Notes under the pieces: generated by a model
Told to the model about the DNA's origin: nothing
Databases searched by the model: none
The model's input: only the letters and a program-made list of their open reading frames with translations
In this document: positions 43,867 through 52,346 of the stretch, one piece after another
Layout: each line of letters opens with the position of its first letter
Numbering within the stretch: position 1 is the stretch's first letter
Program-made: the position numbers and the translations under genes
Source: a bacterium
Lineage (GTDB): Bacteria; UBP18; UBA7526
NCBI GenBank assembly: GCA_030619985.1
Contig: JAUXAI010000001.1
Location: forward strand, 9,272-73,271
DNA length: 64,000 nucleotides
Direction of reading: 5' to 3'

Positions 43867-45248
43867 GGATTGCTCTTATCCGTCCTCCACGGCCGTTTGA
43901 CCGTGCATTTCTTTCGATTCAGACCCCTATCAATCTGGCCGCCCTTGCCGCCTACTTAATCCGGGAGGGACACGAATGCCGGATCTGGGATTTTGAGGTG
44001 GAATCCCGGGATTTACTGGGGGAGAAGATCGCGGCATTTCAGCCTGATTTTGCGGGTATAACCTGTATGACTCATTCCGTGGTGGAAGGGGCCCGAATAG
44101 CAGAGAGAATAAAAGGCCTTGATCCTTCGATCCGGATTGTAACTGGCGGACCACACCCCTCGGCCCTGCCTGAACGCACACTCAAGGAGTTTGAAGCCTT
44201 TGACATAGCTGTGGTGGGGGAGGGGGAGATTCCACTGGCAGATCTCGCAGGAGGGAAAGACCTGGAAGAGATACCGGGGGTCGTTTACAGAAAAGAAGGA
44301 GAAATTGAAAAAGGGCCCGATCCCCACCTGATAGAGGATCTCGATTCTCTTCCTTTTCCTAACAGGAGTCTTTTCAGCACCGGGGGTAAGGGCTATCGCC
44401 ATCCTACGCGGGGGATTTCCTTTTCTGCCCGTAAAATCACGCAGGTGTTTACATCCAGGGGCTGTTCCTTCAAGTGTATATTCTGTGCCATTCACCCGAC
44501 CCTTACTCACAGGGTCAGGTACAGAAGCGTGGATAATGTTATGGCGGAAATTGAGGAGTGTATAAAGGAATGGGGGATTGAACATTTTATCTTCCAGGAT
44601 GATATCTTTACGCTTATGCGGGAGCGGACGCTTAAGATATGCCGGGCATTGAAGAAGTTGGGAATCTCATGGTCATGTGACGGCCGTGTGGATACAGTCG
44701 ATCTGGAAATGCTTGAAGAGATGAAGAATGCAGGATGCAGGAAGATAACCTTTGGTGTAGAGGCAGGAAGTCCTCGGATCCAGGAACTGAACAGGAAAGG
44801 TATTACGAGCGAACAAGTGAGGGACGCATTCCGTTGGGCAAGGACCGCAGGTATTGAATTGATTGAGGGTTCCTTTATGCTCTGCAGCCACCCATCCGAG
44901 ACAGAAGAGGAAATAAGGATGACCATGGACCTTGCAAGGGAGGTGGAACCGGATATCTTTTTTTTATCCGTGGCGGTACCATATCCTGGAACAGAACTCT
45001 ACAGGATCATGACCGAAAAGGGATATATTCATGAACTCAACTGGCCCTCCTTCACCATGTATGCGGAGAAACCGTGCTGGAAGACAGAACATTTTTCTTC
45101 CATGGACCTTGTCCGGTCTCAGAGAAAATATCTGAATATCTATTATTTTAGACCGAGGTATATTTTGAATAGAATAAAAAAGACAAGGAATATGAAAGAT
45201 TTAGCCTATTGGATAGCACAGGGGATGAGGTATTTATGGAACCCATGA
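43863..45248 (+). CDS. Cobalamin-binding radical SAM protein, GC-richer than neighbours
   Basis: 461 residues. B12-binding domain: RIALIRPPRPFDRAF, TPINLAALAAYLIREGH, GGPHPSALPE, VVGEGEIPLADL. Radical SAM cluster Cys201-x3-Cys205-x2-Cys208 (SRGCSFKCIFCAI), then YRSVDNVMAEIEE, FQDDIFTLM, ITFGVEAGSPRI. Codon use is visibly richer in G and C than flanking genes, suggesting later acquisition. The gene lies between two direct copies of a 400-bp methyltransferase segment (43205 and 45258). ATGA overlap with the preceding fragment. Reaction unknown. Confidence 0.85.
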   Translation: MRIALIRPPRPFDRAFLSIQTPINLAALAAYLIREGHECRIWDFEVESRDLLGEKIAAFQPDFAGITCMTHSVVEGARIAERIKGLDPSIRIVTGGPHPSALPERTLKEFEAFDIAVVGEGEIPLADLAGGKDLEEIPGVVYRKEGEIEKGPDPHLIEDLDSLPFPNRSLFSTGGKGYRHPTRGISFSARKITQVFTSRGCSFKCIFCAIHPTLTHRVRYRSVDNVMAEIEECIKEWGIEHFIFQDDIFTLMRERTLKICRALKKLGISWSCDGRVDTVDLEMLEEMKNAGCRKITFGVEAGSPRIQELNRKGITSEQVRDAFRWARTAGIELIEGSFMLCSHPSETEEEIRMTMDLAREVEPDIFFLSVAVPYPGTELYRIMTEKGYIHELNWPSFTMYAEKPCWKTEHFSSMDLVRSQRKYLNIYYFRPRYILNRIKKTRNMKDLAYWIAQGMRYLWNP

Positions 45249-45257
45249 AATCCAGGG

Positions 45258-45760
45258 ATTGGAAAGAATGATGAAGAAAGCCAGTTTTAAAGTAGAGAAG
45301 ATTTCTTATATTTACATTCTGCTCTTTATTCCCCCCTATCTCCTGAGGAAAGCAAAAATTTTTTTGAGAGTTTAAAAGGATGATTTTACAAAAGTTCCTC
45401 CAAGCTTAAATAAACTATTACTCTGGCTCAATGGTCTGGAGTTACATTTTCTGACCAAGTTCAATCTCCCCTTTGGGACCTCAATATTCTGTATTGGTGA
45501 AAGGGTTGGAAGATAATATGAGAGTAACGAATCCGTCCCCAGATTCTTTTTATGATAAAGAATACTATTCTACCTCGAGTACCAGGAAAGAGACCCTGAG
45601 AAAAGTAAGGGAGGCACTAAGTCTGGTAGAATTGAAGGAGGGGATGAGATCGCAATTGAGAAGGGTTCGTAAAATAATTGATAAAGTTAAGAAGCGATGT
45701 CAGGAAAAAATGAAAAAAGAAATTAAAGTAGCTTTTGTAGGTTGTGGTAAACATTCCTGA
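45258..45760 (+). pseudogene. Degraded duplicate of methyltransferase segments plus an oxidoreductase start
   Basis: 45258-45515 repeats the last third of the methyltransferase at 42738, with a stop and frameshifts; 45517-45650 repeats the start of the gene at 43465 (KEYYSTSSTRKETLRKV). A stretch of about 90 bp (45417-45508) differs from 43364-43455 at only about two positions. The final 15 codons read Ile-Lys-Val-Ala-Phe-Val-Gly-Cys-Gly-Lys-His-Ser then stop, the usual opening of a Gfo/Idh/MocA oxidoreductase. The spacer to 45865 holds TATCCGG and GATCACCGG words but no gene. Confidence 0.75.
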
Positions 45761-45865
45761 TATCCGGGTATCCGGCTATCCTAGTTCCTGATCACCGGTT
45801 CGTCAGCTGACCTTAACTGTTCAGCAATAACCGGCAAACTCACAAAAGTTAGTTGTTAACTTTGG

Positions 45866-47023
45866 GTGAGGGAGATGAAAGAGATAATTGAGTTTCTAAG
45901 ACAGAGGCGGAATGTGAAATATTCTGTCTGGATGATTATTTTTGGGTTAATATTTGCTTTTAGTTTCCAGGCGAATAAAGTCCAGATTCCCCAAATTTTA
46001 GAGAAACCTATCAGAATAGTTCCCGGTACCAAAGGAAGCAAGCAGTATTTAGTTTCTGGCTGGCAGGGTGCTTATGCTAAAGGAAGAAGATCTATTCTTA
46101 GAGTTTCACTTCCCGAAGAAAAAACTTATCCGATGGTTATAAGGGCCTTTTCCTGTAGTCCTCCTGATGCCCGAGATCAAAGAATGGAGGTGCATTTTAA
46201 TGATGTTGCTCTTGATAGACTGAAATTCAGAAAAACTTCCAAGTGGCAAAAGTTTTCGGTAGATATTCCTTCTTATCTTATCAAAGAGACCAATACCATA
46301 AAGTTTGTCTATACTCAGGATACTCATCTATCTCCAATTGCTTTTGATTATCTTGAATTTAGAAACTATATCTTCCGTATTAAAAGCCTCTATCTTTTGT
46401 TTGATCTTCCGGGACGGATTAATTATTTAACCTCTCGAGCGATTGGTTATTCCTTTGCCTTTGCTCTTTTCTTTCTATTCTTCTGGCTATTCTATTCTCG
46501 TTTTCTTTCCTTTGCTGTCAAGATAAAATTTTCCCGAGCAATAAGAATCGATTTTTTGAATTATCTTCCCAGTATTATCCTTCTTTCTACCTTCGCCTTA
46601 TACTCTTTCTTTTCTCCTTGTCATTTCGTTTATTCCCTTAAGACCTTCTTCGTTCTGGCTATTGTTCCTACCGCGGTCTTAAAACTTTTCCCCTACAGAG
46701 ATTTACCTTTACGGCTTGCCAGGATTGTCTTTAGATTTATTCTCCGCAATATAGAAAAAACTTTCCTGGAGGTTAAAAGGGCTTTTTCTTTTTTGAAAAC
46801 CCAAGGCAATACTTTTAGAAAGTTTCTCATTCGATATCATAAGAAAAACTATGCTCTCGCCTTCATCCAAGATTTTATGATTTTGCTTCTTTTGTGTCTC
46901 CTCCTATCAATAATGAGAGCTAAAAAAATTGCTGAAGGGGTAGCCATTCTGGCCTATTTTCTATTGGTTATGGGGGTGGCTGTCAGGCTGAAAGAACTAT
47001 TTAGGGAAAACAAGAGAGAGTAG
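45866..47023 (+). CDS. Membrane protein with periplasmic domain, unknown function
   Basis: 385 residues (GTG 45866; ATG 45875 also possible). One membrane segment near residues 20-36 (WMIIFGLIFAFSF), a soluble part of about 150 residues that looks beta-rich (LVSGWQGAYAKGRRSILRVSLP, RMEVHFNDVALDRLKF), and then about five hydrophobic segments in the C-terminal half. The soluble segment resembles a small carbohydrate-binding or jelly-roll fold. Possibly a glycan-related membrane protein, but I recognise no family. Confidence 0.6.
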   Translation: MREMKEIIEFLRQRRNVKYSVWMIIFGLIFAFSFQANKVQIPQILEKPIRIVPGTKGSKQYLVSGWQGAYAKGRRSILRVSLPEEKTYPMVIRAFSCSPPDARDQRMEVHFNDVALDRLKFRKTSKWQKFSVDIPSYLIKETNTIKFVYTQDTHLSPIAFDYLEFRNYIFRIKSLYLLFDLPGRINYLTSRAIGYSFAFALFFLFFWLFYSRFLSFAVKIKFSRAIRIDFLNYLPSIILLSTFALYSFFSPCHFVYSLKTFFVLAIVPTAVLKLFPYRDLPLRLARIVFRFILRNIEKTFLEVKRAFSFLKTQGNTFRKFLIRYHKKNYALAFIQDFMILLLLCLLLSIMRAKKIAEGVAILAYFLLVMGVAVRLKELFRENKRE

Positions 47024-47028
47024 TATCT

Positions 47029-47997
47029 ATGAGAAGCAAGAAGCCCTTTAAAAAAGTAACTTTAAGGACGATTGCTGCCTTAGTTGCAATGATAATGGGC
47101 TTATTCATCTGGTTAATTCTGCCCAGTAAGGGGATCGAAATAACCCAGCTCGTTCCTCAGGAGACATTTACCTTTCTCTCCTTAAAGATAGACTCGAAGG
47201 ATTCTGGGACTTCTGAGTTGCTCAATAATTTCAACTGGAGGATTAGGTGGGGGGTACGCCTTCTGGGCCCGGTGGAAATTGCGGCCCTTGCTGCCCCGAC
47301 GGTTAACAAAGAAGAACCAGACTATCTCTTTCTGGTCAAGAATGGCCGGCTCATTAGAGTTGTCCGACTCTTCAGAAGATCAATAGATAAAGCAATGATT
47401 GATGAGGAGTCGTTTGAGAGAATCGATTATAGGGGCTGCCGCATCCTTCACCTGAAGGGTTTAGGGAAAGAGGATGAAGTCTCTTCCTACACCCTCTTTA
47501 GAGATATTGCCCTTGCTTCAAATAATCTTTCTTTGCTCAAGGCCTCCTTAGACCAATATGGAGGAGAGGCTACCTTCATATCTGGGGAGGCCTTGGACGA
47601 CTTCGGGAAATGGAGAGAATTAGGGGATGGCATGCTCTTTATCAGTAACATTCATTTTGATCTCTCATATCTTATAAAAAGTCTGGAAGAAAAAAGCGTC
47701 TACGCTATATTTCCATCTGTGAATTCGGTGCAATGGCTGGGGGGCTACTTTGATATTCTCGATGCTGATAATTCAAGGGGGGCTTTAACCTTTAAATATA
47801 AAGAGGAAGCAGATATGAAAAAGGGTGAGGGAGATGTCCGTTTTTTAGCTGGAATCCTGCGACGATTATGTAAAGCTCATGATATAAATTTCACTTACGG
47901 AATAATGACAGACAATAATTATATAAATTTGAATTTTAAGATTTCTGGATTGAGATTACTAACCACCAATCTTTTAATAAAGGAGGAGAAAAAGTAG
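47029..47997 (+). CDS. Membrane-anchored secreted protein, unknown function (paralogue of next gene)
   Basis: 322 residues. A basic N-terminus and one membrane segment (TIAALVAMIMGLFIWLIL) anchor a soluble periplasmic body. The C-terminal DNNYINLNFKISGLRLL corresponds to DEEYVTLNFEVMGLKPL at the same relative place in the following gene, and both contain a FDI-(L/V)-D segment followed by Asp-x-x-x-(S/A)-Arg-Gly, so they are distant paralogues. DUF3352-like proteins have a similar layout. No enzyme motif seen. Next gene starts directly at its stop. Confidence 0.6.
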   Translation: MRSKKPFKKVTLRTIAALVAMIMGLFIWLILPSKGIEITQLVPQETFTFLSLKIDSKDSGTSELLNNFNWRIRWGVRLLGPVEIAALAAPTVNKEEPDYLFLVKNGRLIRVVRLFRRSIDKAMIDEESFERIDYRGCRILHLKGLGKEDEVSSYTLFRDIALASNNLSLLKASLDQYGGEATFISGEALDDFGKWRELGDGMLFISNIHFDLSYLIKSLEEKSVYAIFPSVNSVQWLGGYFDILDADNSRGALTFKYKEEADMKKGEGDVRFLAGILRRLCKAHDINFTYGIMTDNNYINLNFKISGLRLLTTNLLIKEEKK

Positions 47998-49221
47998 ATG
48001 AAGAGTAAAATCTTTGTTAGTATTCTGTTTATTTTGATAGCTACCTTAAGGCTATCTGGAGCGAGTAGAGCTGGGGAAGACTTGGTTAGTCTCATACCTG
48101 ATGATGTAATGGTTGTTATGGCCATAAATAGTATCAAAAGTGATCTTGGACTGTCTTACCTAATGGAGTTAGGAAGAGAGCAATCAAAACGCAAAGAAAG
48201 CAGTCAAAATGTGGCGGCCATAGAGAAAGTATATGCCAGAATGGACCCTCTTCAGGTTGTGGGGGCAGTATTGGCTGAACCTGAAGAAAATATTTTCAGG
48301 TATATCATCGCTGTGAACATAACCGACGCTAGCAAGGAACAAGAAAAATATAGGATTTTGCTCCAGGCCCTGAATACCCTGCTAACAAGGGAAGTGGAAC
48401 TTCAAACCCTAACTTACCAGGGCCATAAAATTACCTATAGTGTTGATCGGTGGCAAAGAGATCCTGAGGATATATCGGCCTATACTTGTATCAATGGAAA
48501 TGTGATACTGGGTTCAGGCATCGATGTGCTCAAGAGAGTAATTATGGTCGTTGAAGGTAAGGACCGGCCGGTACTGCAGACTAAGAAGTTTATTAATATG
48601 AAGACGAGACTTGCTAAAGGGTTGGACGGGTTTATATATCTAAATAATAGGGATAGAAAATTTACTAAGATTTTGCGCCAATGGGAAAAAGAATGGCATA
48701 TGACCTTGTTACTCTCTGCAGAGTCTATAGAGTCCATGGGCCTTTCATTTGATATAGTTGACCCAGATACAGCCAGAGGAAAGATGGTATTTGAATCTGG
48801 TAATGAGCAAGCCCTACCCGATATTCGGGATGATGCAGAGTTCGTAGGAGAAGCAATAATGCGGAAATTCATTGCAGAAAAGATCGAGTATACCCGCAGG
48901 GTGGCCATCGATGAAGAATATGTTACCCTGAATTTTGAAGTCATGGGACTAAAACCATTATGGGCAAGAGCATTTGGGAAAGAACCAGAGATAAAAGTGG
49001 TAGAACACAGAGAAGAACCAAAGATGAAAGAAAGAAAGAAAGAAGTTGAGAAAGAACCAGAAATAAAAGAGGTGGCAGAGGAGGAGGTTGAACCTGTTTC
49101 TGAGGAGACTCCAGAGAAAATAAAGAAGACCTCATATTTACCAAAAGTGATGCTTCTCTTATGGATGCTCGTCATAGCATTGGTAATTATTTTAGTGAAA
49201 AGGGAGAGGTCACGGAAGTAA
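47998..49221 (+). CDS. Secreted protein with signal peptide, acidic-basic linker and C-terminal anchor
   Basis: 407 residues. Signal peptide ILFILIATLRLSGASRA, a body of about 310 residues (LIPDDVMVVMAINSI), a Glu/Lys-rich linker near 325-375 with repeated KEPEIK words, and a C-terminal membrane segment (VMLLLWMLVIALVIILV) followed by basic residues. It would hang from the inner membrane into the periplasm. AAGGAGGAG in the previous gene drives ATG 47998. Function unknown; conserved pairing with the upstream paralogue suggests a shared complex. Confidence 0.65.
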   Translation: MKSKIFVSILFILIATLRLSGASRAGEDLVSLIPDDVMVVMAINSIKSDLGLSYLMELGREQSKRKESSQNVAAIEKVYARMDPLQVVGAVLAEPEENIFRYIIAVNITDASKEQEKYRILLQALNTLLTREVELQTLTYQGHKITYSVDRWQRDPEDISAYTCINGNVILGSGIDVLKRVIMVVEGKDRPVLQTKKFINMKTRLAKGLDGFIYLNNRDRKFTKILRQWEKEWHMTLLLSAESIESMGLSFDIVDPDTARGKMVFESGNEQALPDIRDDAEFVGEAIMRKFIAEKIEYTRRVAIDEEYVTLNFEVMGLKPLWARAFGKEPEIKVVEHREEPKMKERKKEVEKEPEIKEVAEEEVEPVSEETPEKIKKTSYLPKVMLLLWMLVIALVIILVKRERSRK

Positions 49222-50328
49222 GTGAAAATGCCAATATTAGCTAAATTCAAACACCAGCGAACTGAAATCCTAATTTTCTCATTTTTTGGTATTCTGAGTC
49301 TAATGGCTACCCATCCTATGATCTTTAAAATGAAGAGTCATATCTACGGATATCCTGGTGATCCCTTAGGAAGTATATGGAGAATTTGGTGGTATAAATT
49401 TTCCTGGGTACATCATATTTCTTCTCGGTTTATTATCATAATAGCCCATCCCTTTGGAGTTGATTTGAGTCAGGAAATAAGCAGTGCTCCTTTTAATTAT
49501 TTAGTTTTCTTAATGGCTTTACTTAGTAATGAAATCTTTACTTATAATTTTATTCTTCTATGTGGGTTTCTACTATCAGCAATTACTATGTACTTCTTGG
49601 TTTACCACTTGACCAGAAATAGGGGAGCAAGTACTATGGCTGGAGTGCTCTATGCCTTCTGTCCTTGGCACTTTGCTCATGCCGGGCAACATCTTTCCTT
49701 GGCTTCTATTCAATGGCTACCCCTTTACGGACTATTTCTCTTTAAACTGTTTAATAAAAGAACCTATAGAAATGCCTTTCTCTGTGCTCTGGGATTTTCC
49801 TTAGTCATTTTTACTGATTTTTCCTATGTCTTTCTAATTTCGATTTTTACTACTGCCTTCATTGTATGGGGGTTATGGTTTACCTTGGGTCCCAACCGTA
49901 GATTCTACCCTACAAGTTCTAAGGCCTCACTTTTAAAGACAAGTATAGTAATTCTGGTAACTTTTCTCATTGCTTTGGCTATGATACTTCCTTTTACCTA
50001 TTCTACTTTTAAGACCGCTCTTACGCTGCCTAAAGTAGAGTCCATGGCTATCTTAAGATACGCCAAGCCTTTTCGAGATCTTACTTCTAATTCTGCCCGG
50101 CCTTTGGGTTATCTTTTACCCTCTCAAGATAACCCATTTTTTGGCAGGGTCACTAAAAAATTCATTAAAAGTCCCTTCTATGGTAGCCATCCTACGGAAC
50201 ATACCCTTTATCTGGGATGGGTGGGGATTGTGCTTTCGATTGTCGCGATAAGGGAATGGAGGAGAAAAAATAGGAAGCAGAGGATAGAGAAAAGAGGTCA
50301 TCAGGTCATCAGGTCATCAGGTCATTAA
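49222..50328 (+). CDS. YfhO-like membrane protein, N-terminal half of a split gene
   Basis: 368 residues (GTG 49222 or ATG 49228) with about eight hydrophobic segments (LIFSFFGILSLMATHPMI, YLVFLMALLSNEIF, ILVTFLIALAMILPF) and the loop YGYPGDPLGSIWRIWWYK typical of this GT-C-like group. The frame runs into the octamer array at 50296 and stops at 50326-50328. The rest of the expected protein continues in another frame from 50288 on, so this looks like half of an approximately 620-residue gene. Confidence 0.7.
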   Translation: MKMPILAKFKHQRTEILIFSFFGILSLMATHPMIFKMKSHIYGYPGDPLGSIWRIWWYKFSWVHHISSRFIIIIAHPFGVDLSQEISSAPFNYLVFLMALLSNEIFTYNFILLCGFLLSAITMYFLVYHLTRNRGASTMAGVLYAFCPWHFAHAGQHLSLASIQWLPLYGLFLFKLFNKRTYRNAFLCALGFSLVIFTDFSYVFLISIFTTAFIVWGLWFTLGPNRRFYPTSSKASLLKTSIVILVTFLIALAMILPFTYSTFKTALTLPKVESMAILRYAKPFRDLTSNSARPLGYLLPSQDNPFFGRVTKKFIKSPFYGSHPTEHTLYLGWVGIVLSIVAIREWRRKNRKQRIEKRGHQVIRSSGH

Positions 50329-50374
50329 GAGGAATAGACAGACAGACCGATCACCGATCACCGATCACCGATCA
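50296..50374. repeat. GGTCATCA x4 and CCGATCA x4 arrays at the split point
   Basis: Octamer GGTCATCA at 50296, 50304, 50312 and (last base variant) 50320; heptamer CCGATCA at 50347, 50354, 50361 and 50368. The reverse complement of the first unit (TGATGACC) resembles the second (GATCACC), so they are rough inverted arms. Adding one octamer (+8) would join the two coding halves. Confidence 0.85.
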
Positions 50375-50410
50375 CGGAAAGGGATAAGCTTCTTTCTCTT
50401 TGCTGGGATT

Positions 50411-51094
50411 GTGGCTTTGCTATTTTCTCATTCCCCCTATACAGAAATTGGTCCTTTTCGAATACTCTTCCCTTCTTACTTTATGTATAGAATTGCTCCT
50501 ATGTTTCGCTGTTATGCCCGATTTGGTATTGTTGTTATGCTTTGTGTGAGTGCCTTAGCAGGGATTGGTCTTGCTTCAATTTTAGAGAAGATAAGGAGTA
50601 GTAAAAGAAGAAGAATTTTTCTTTCTGTAATTTTTTTACTTATTTTTATTGAATTTGCTCCTGCTCTGCCAGCCCCCATGGTTAATGCAGTTGATCCTCC
50701 TCCAGTCTATGAATGGCTCGCTAAACAAGAAGGCGATTTTACTATTGCTGAGTATCCCTTAGAAGATGATCAGGAGTACTTCTTTTGGCAGAGGATCCAC
50801 CAGAAGAGATTAGTCAATGGTGCTCAACCAGGAACCTACGCTGATGAGGTAAGGAAAGAGATCATTGATATCTTGAAGCCAGAAACTCCGGGTATTCTAA
50901 AATATTTAGGAACGAGGTATATCATTTTTCATCCTGATAAGTATCTGAAGAGTGAGGATGTCCCAGTAATTGGCGAGGTTCCAGATGTAAGCAAGCAAAG
51001 GGGGCTAAAACTCATTAAGACTTTTGAAGATGCGGGAGTCTATGAGGTGGTAGTGGAGCCGATTAAGCCCAAGACGCGAATTAACGCGAACTGA
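50411..51094 (+). CDS. YfhO-like membrane protein, C-terminal half of a split gene
   Basis: The frame is open from 50288 and reads Phe-Phe-Leu-Phe-Ala-Gly-Ile-Val-Ala-Leu before the GTG at 50411. It has RILFPSYFMYRIAPMFRCYARFG, a normal YfhO-type continuation, two hydrophobic segments and a soluble tail (FTIAEYPLEDDQEYFFWQ). The last codons, giving Thr-Arg-Ile-Asn-Ala-Asn, come from the next ACGCGAAT array, which also supplies the stop. Independent translation from 50411 is doubtful, since there is no ribosome site. Confidence 0.65.
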   Translation: MALLFSHSPYTEIGPFRILFPSYFMYRIAPMFRCYARFGIVVMLCVSALAGIGLASILEKIRSSKRRRIFLSVIFLLIFIEFAPALPAPMVNAVDPPPVYEWLAKQEGDFTIAEYPLEDDQEYFFWQRIHQKRLVNGAQPGTYADEVRKEIIDILKPETPGILKYLGTRYIIFHPDKYLKSEDVPVIGEVPDVSKQRGLKLIKTFEDAGVYEVVVEPIKPKTRINAN

Positions 51095-51290
51095 AAAGCG
51101 AGGACGCAAGATAATCGGCACGCGAATTATCGCGAATTAAAAGCAGTTACCAAGCTATCAAGTGATTGAGCTATCGAATTGGATGGTTGGATGGTTAGCC
51201 TGTTAACCAGTTTGCTGGTTAGCCAGTTTGCCAGTTGAATTTGGGGGAGAGCAGAGAAAAGAGCTACCAAGCTATCGAGCTATCAAGTAA
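51072..51290. repeat. Spacer filled with ACGCGAAT and CCAGTTTGC / CAAGCTATC arrays
   Basis: ACGCGAAT units start over the stop codon of the split gene (51072 on). A 35-bp word at 51084-51118 is identical to 52295-52329 on the other side of the lipoprotein gene. From about 51150 the words change to CAAGCTATC, GGTTGGATGG and CCAGTTTGC, with a second CAAGCTATCGAGCTATC run near 51270. Confidence 0.75.
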
Positions 51291-51309
51291 GGAGTAGTAA
51301 GATAATAAA

Positions 51310-51338
51310 TTGTGGTTGAGTCAGAAATATGGTATATT
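51310..51338 (+). promoter_or_regulatory. Candidate sigma70 promoter for the lipoprotein gene
   Basis: TTGTGG (51310-51315), 17-bp spacer, TATATT (51333-51338), 36 bp before ATG 51375. AGAGGAGGAG lies just before the start as ribosome site. Confidence 0.55.
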
Positions 51339-51374
51339 AAGTAGTAATCACAAAGAGAAGAGGAGGAGTGATTT

Positions 51375-52208
51375 ATGAGAAGGACATTAGGTTTTGTTTT
51401 AATCTTGGGTGTTTTAGTGGTAAGTGGATGCGTGAGAAGGGAACTTCTTGTTCTCCCTGAGGCACCAGAGGTAGGGGTGTTAAAGCCGGTTACCAGGCCA
51501 GGGACAGCGGCCTTCAGGGGAGGGGAAAAACTAACCTTCTTAGCTAAGTTCCGGTTTATTCCTGCTGGAGAGGTGACTATGGAAGTAAGGGAGATGAGAT
51601 ATAGGGGCCATGAGGTCTACAGTCCTTTAATAACTATGAAGGCGGCTAAGTTATTTTCTTTTTTCTGTCCAGCAGAGGTAAATATCAGGTCCTATCTCGA
51701 TGCCCGTACCTTAGATAGTCTACGTTATGAGGAGCATACCATAATGGGTCGCCATACCTATGAACGCTTGACGGTCTATGACCAGAGGAATCGATTGGCG
51801 ACGTATGATGCGCCAGTCTATGATAGAATGGGCAAGACAATCAGGATTTATAAGAAGAAGGTAAGGATTCCACCCCATACCCAGGATATGTTATCTGCCT
51901 TCTATTATATTCGAACCCAGGAATTAAAAGAGGGAAAGATTCTAACCATCAATGCCAATGAGCGACACAAGAATTATAGAGTGAAGATAAAGGTCTTGAG
52001 GAAAGAGAAGGTTACTGTTCCAGCAGGAACCTTCCTCACCTGGGTGATAGAGCCGATTTCCATACAGAGATTGGATAAAGAAAAAGAAGGGGAAAAAGGA
52101 ACAGGTCTTATCTATCTCAGCGCAGATGAGAGGAAGCTACCAGTCTTAATGAAAGCCAAGACAAAATTAGGCTCGGTTACTGTTCAACTAATAGACGTTA
52201 AACTTTAA
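51375..52208 (+). CDS. Outer-envelope lipoprotein, DUF3108-like
   Basis: 277 residues. Signal peptide with lipobox Val-Val-Ser-Gly-Cys (Cys19), so lipid-anchored. The mature part opens with FRGGEKLTFLAKFRFIPAGEVTMEV, the DUF3108 hallmark, and has YEEHTIMGRHTYERLTVYD and TVPAGTFLTWVIEP. DUF3108 proteins are periplasmic and of unknown biochemical role. Own promoter upstream; bounded on both sides by the ACGCGAAT arrays with a shared 35-bp word. Confidence 0.8.
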   Translation: MRRTLGFVLILGVLVVSGCVRRELLVLPEAPEVGVLKPVTRPGTAAFRGGEKLTFLAKFRFIPAGEVTMEVREMRYRGHEVYSPLITMKAAKLFSFFCPAEVNIRSYLDARTLDSLRYEEHTIMGRHTYERLTVYDQRNRLATYDAPVYDRMGKTIRIYKKKVRIPPHTQDMLSAFYYIRTQELKEGKILTINANERHKNYRVKIKVLRKEKVTVPAGTFLTWVIEPISIQRLDKEKEGEKGTGLIYLSADERKLPVLMKAKTKLGSVTVQLIDVKL

Positions 52209-52346
52209 CGCGAATAATCGCGAACTGCAAAGCAAAGAACGAAACAAAGTAAACAGGACGCGAATTAACGCGAATAAAAGAGGGACGCGAATAGACGCGA
52301 ACTGAAAAGCGAGGACGCAAGATAATCGGGACGCGAATCAACGCGA
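52207..52346. repeat. ACGCGAAT array between the lipoprotein and GxxExxY genes
   Basis: Begins on the lipoprotein stop codon. About eight ACGCGAAT/TCGCGAACT-like units with GAACGAAAC filler; contains the 35-bp word also found at 51084. A single inverted unit (ATTCGCGTTT) marks the end of the following gene at 52732-52741. Confidence 0.8.

Noticed and set aside
44013-44585. 190-residue minus-strand open frame
   Set aside because: Antisense to the radical SAM gene at 43863; long only because that gene is GC-rich.
48480-49250. 256-residue minus-strand open frame
   Set aside because: Lies opposite a clear plus-strand gene with signal peptide and anchor; its composition (Ser/Ile-rich) is that of an antisense shadow.
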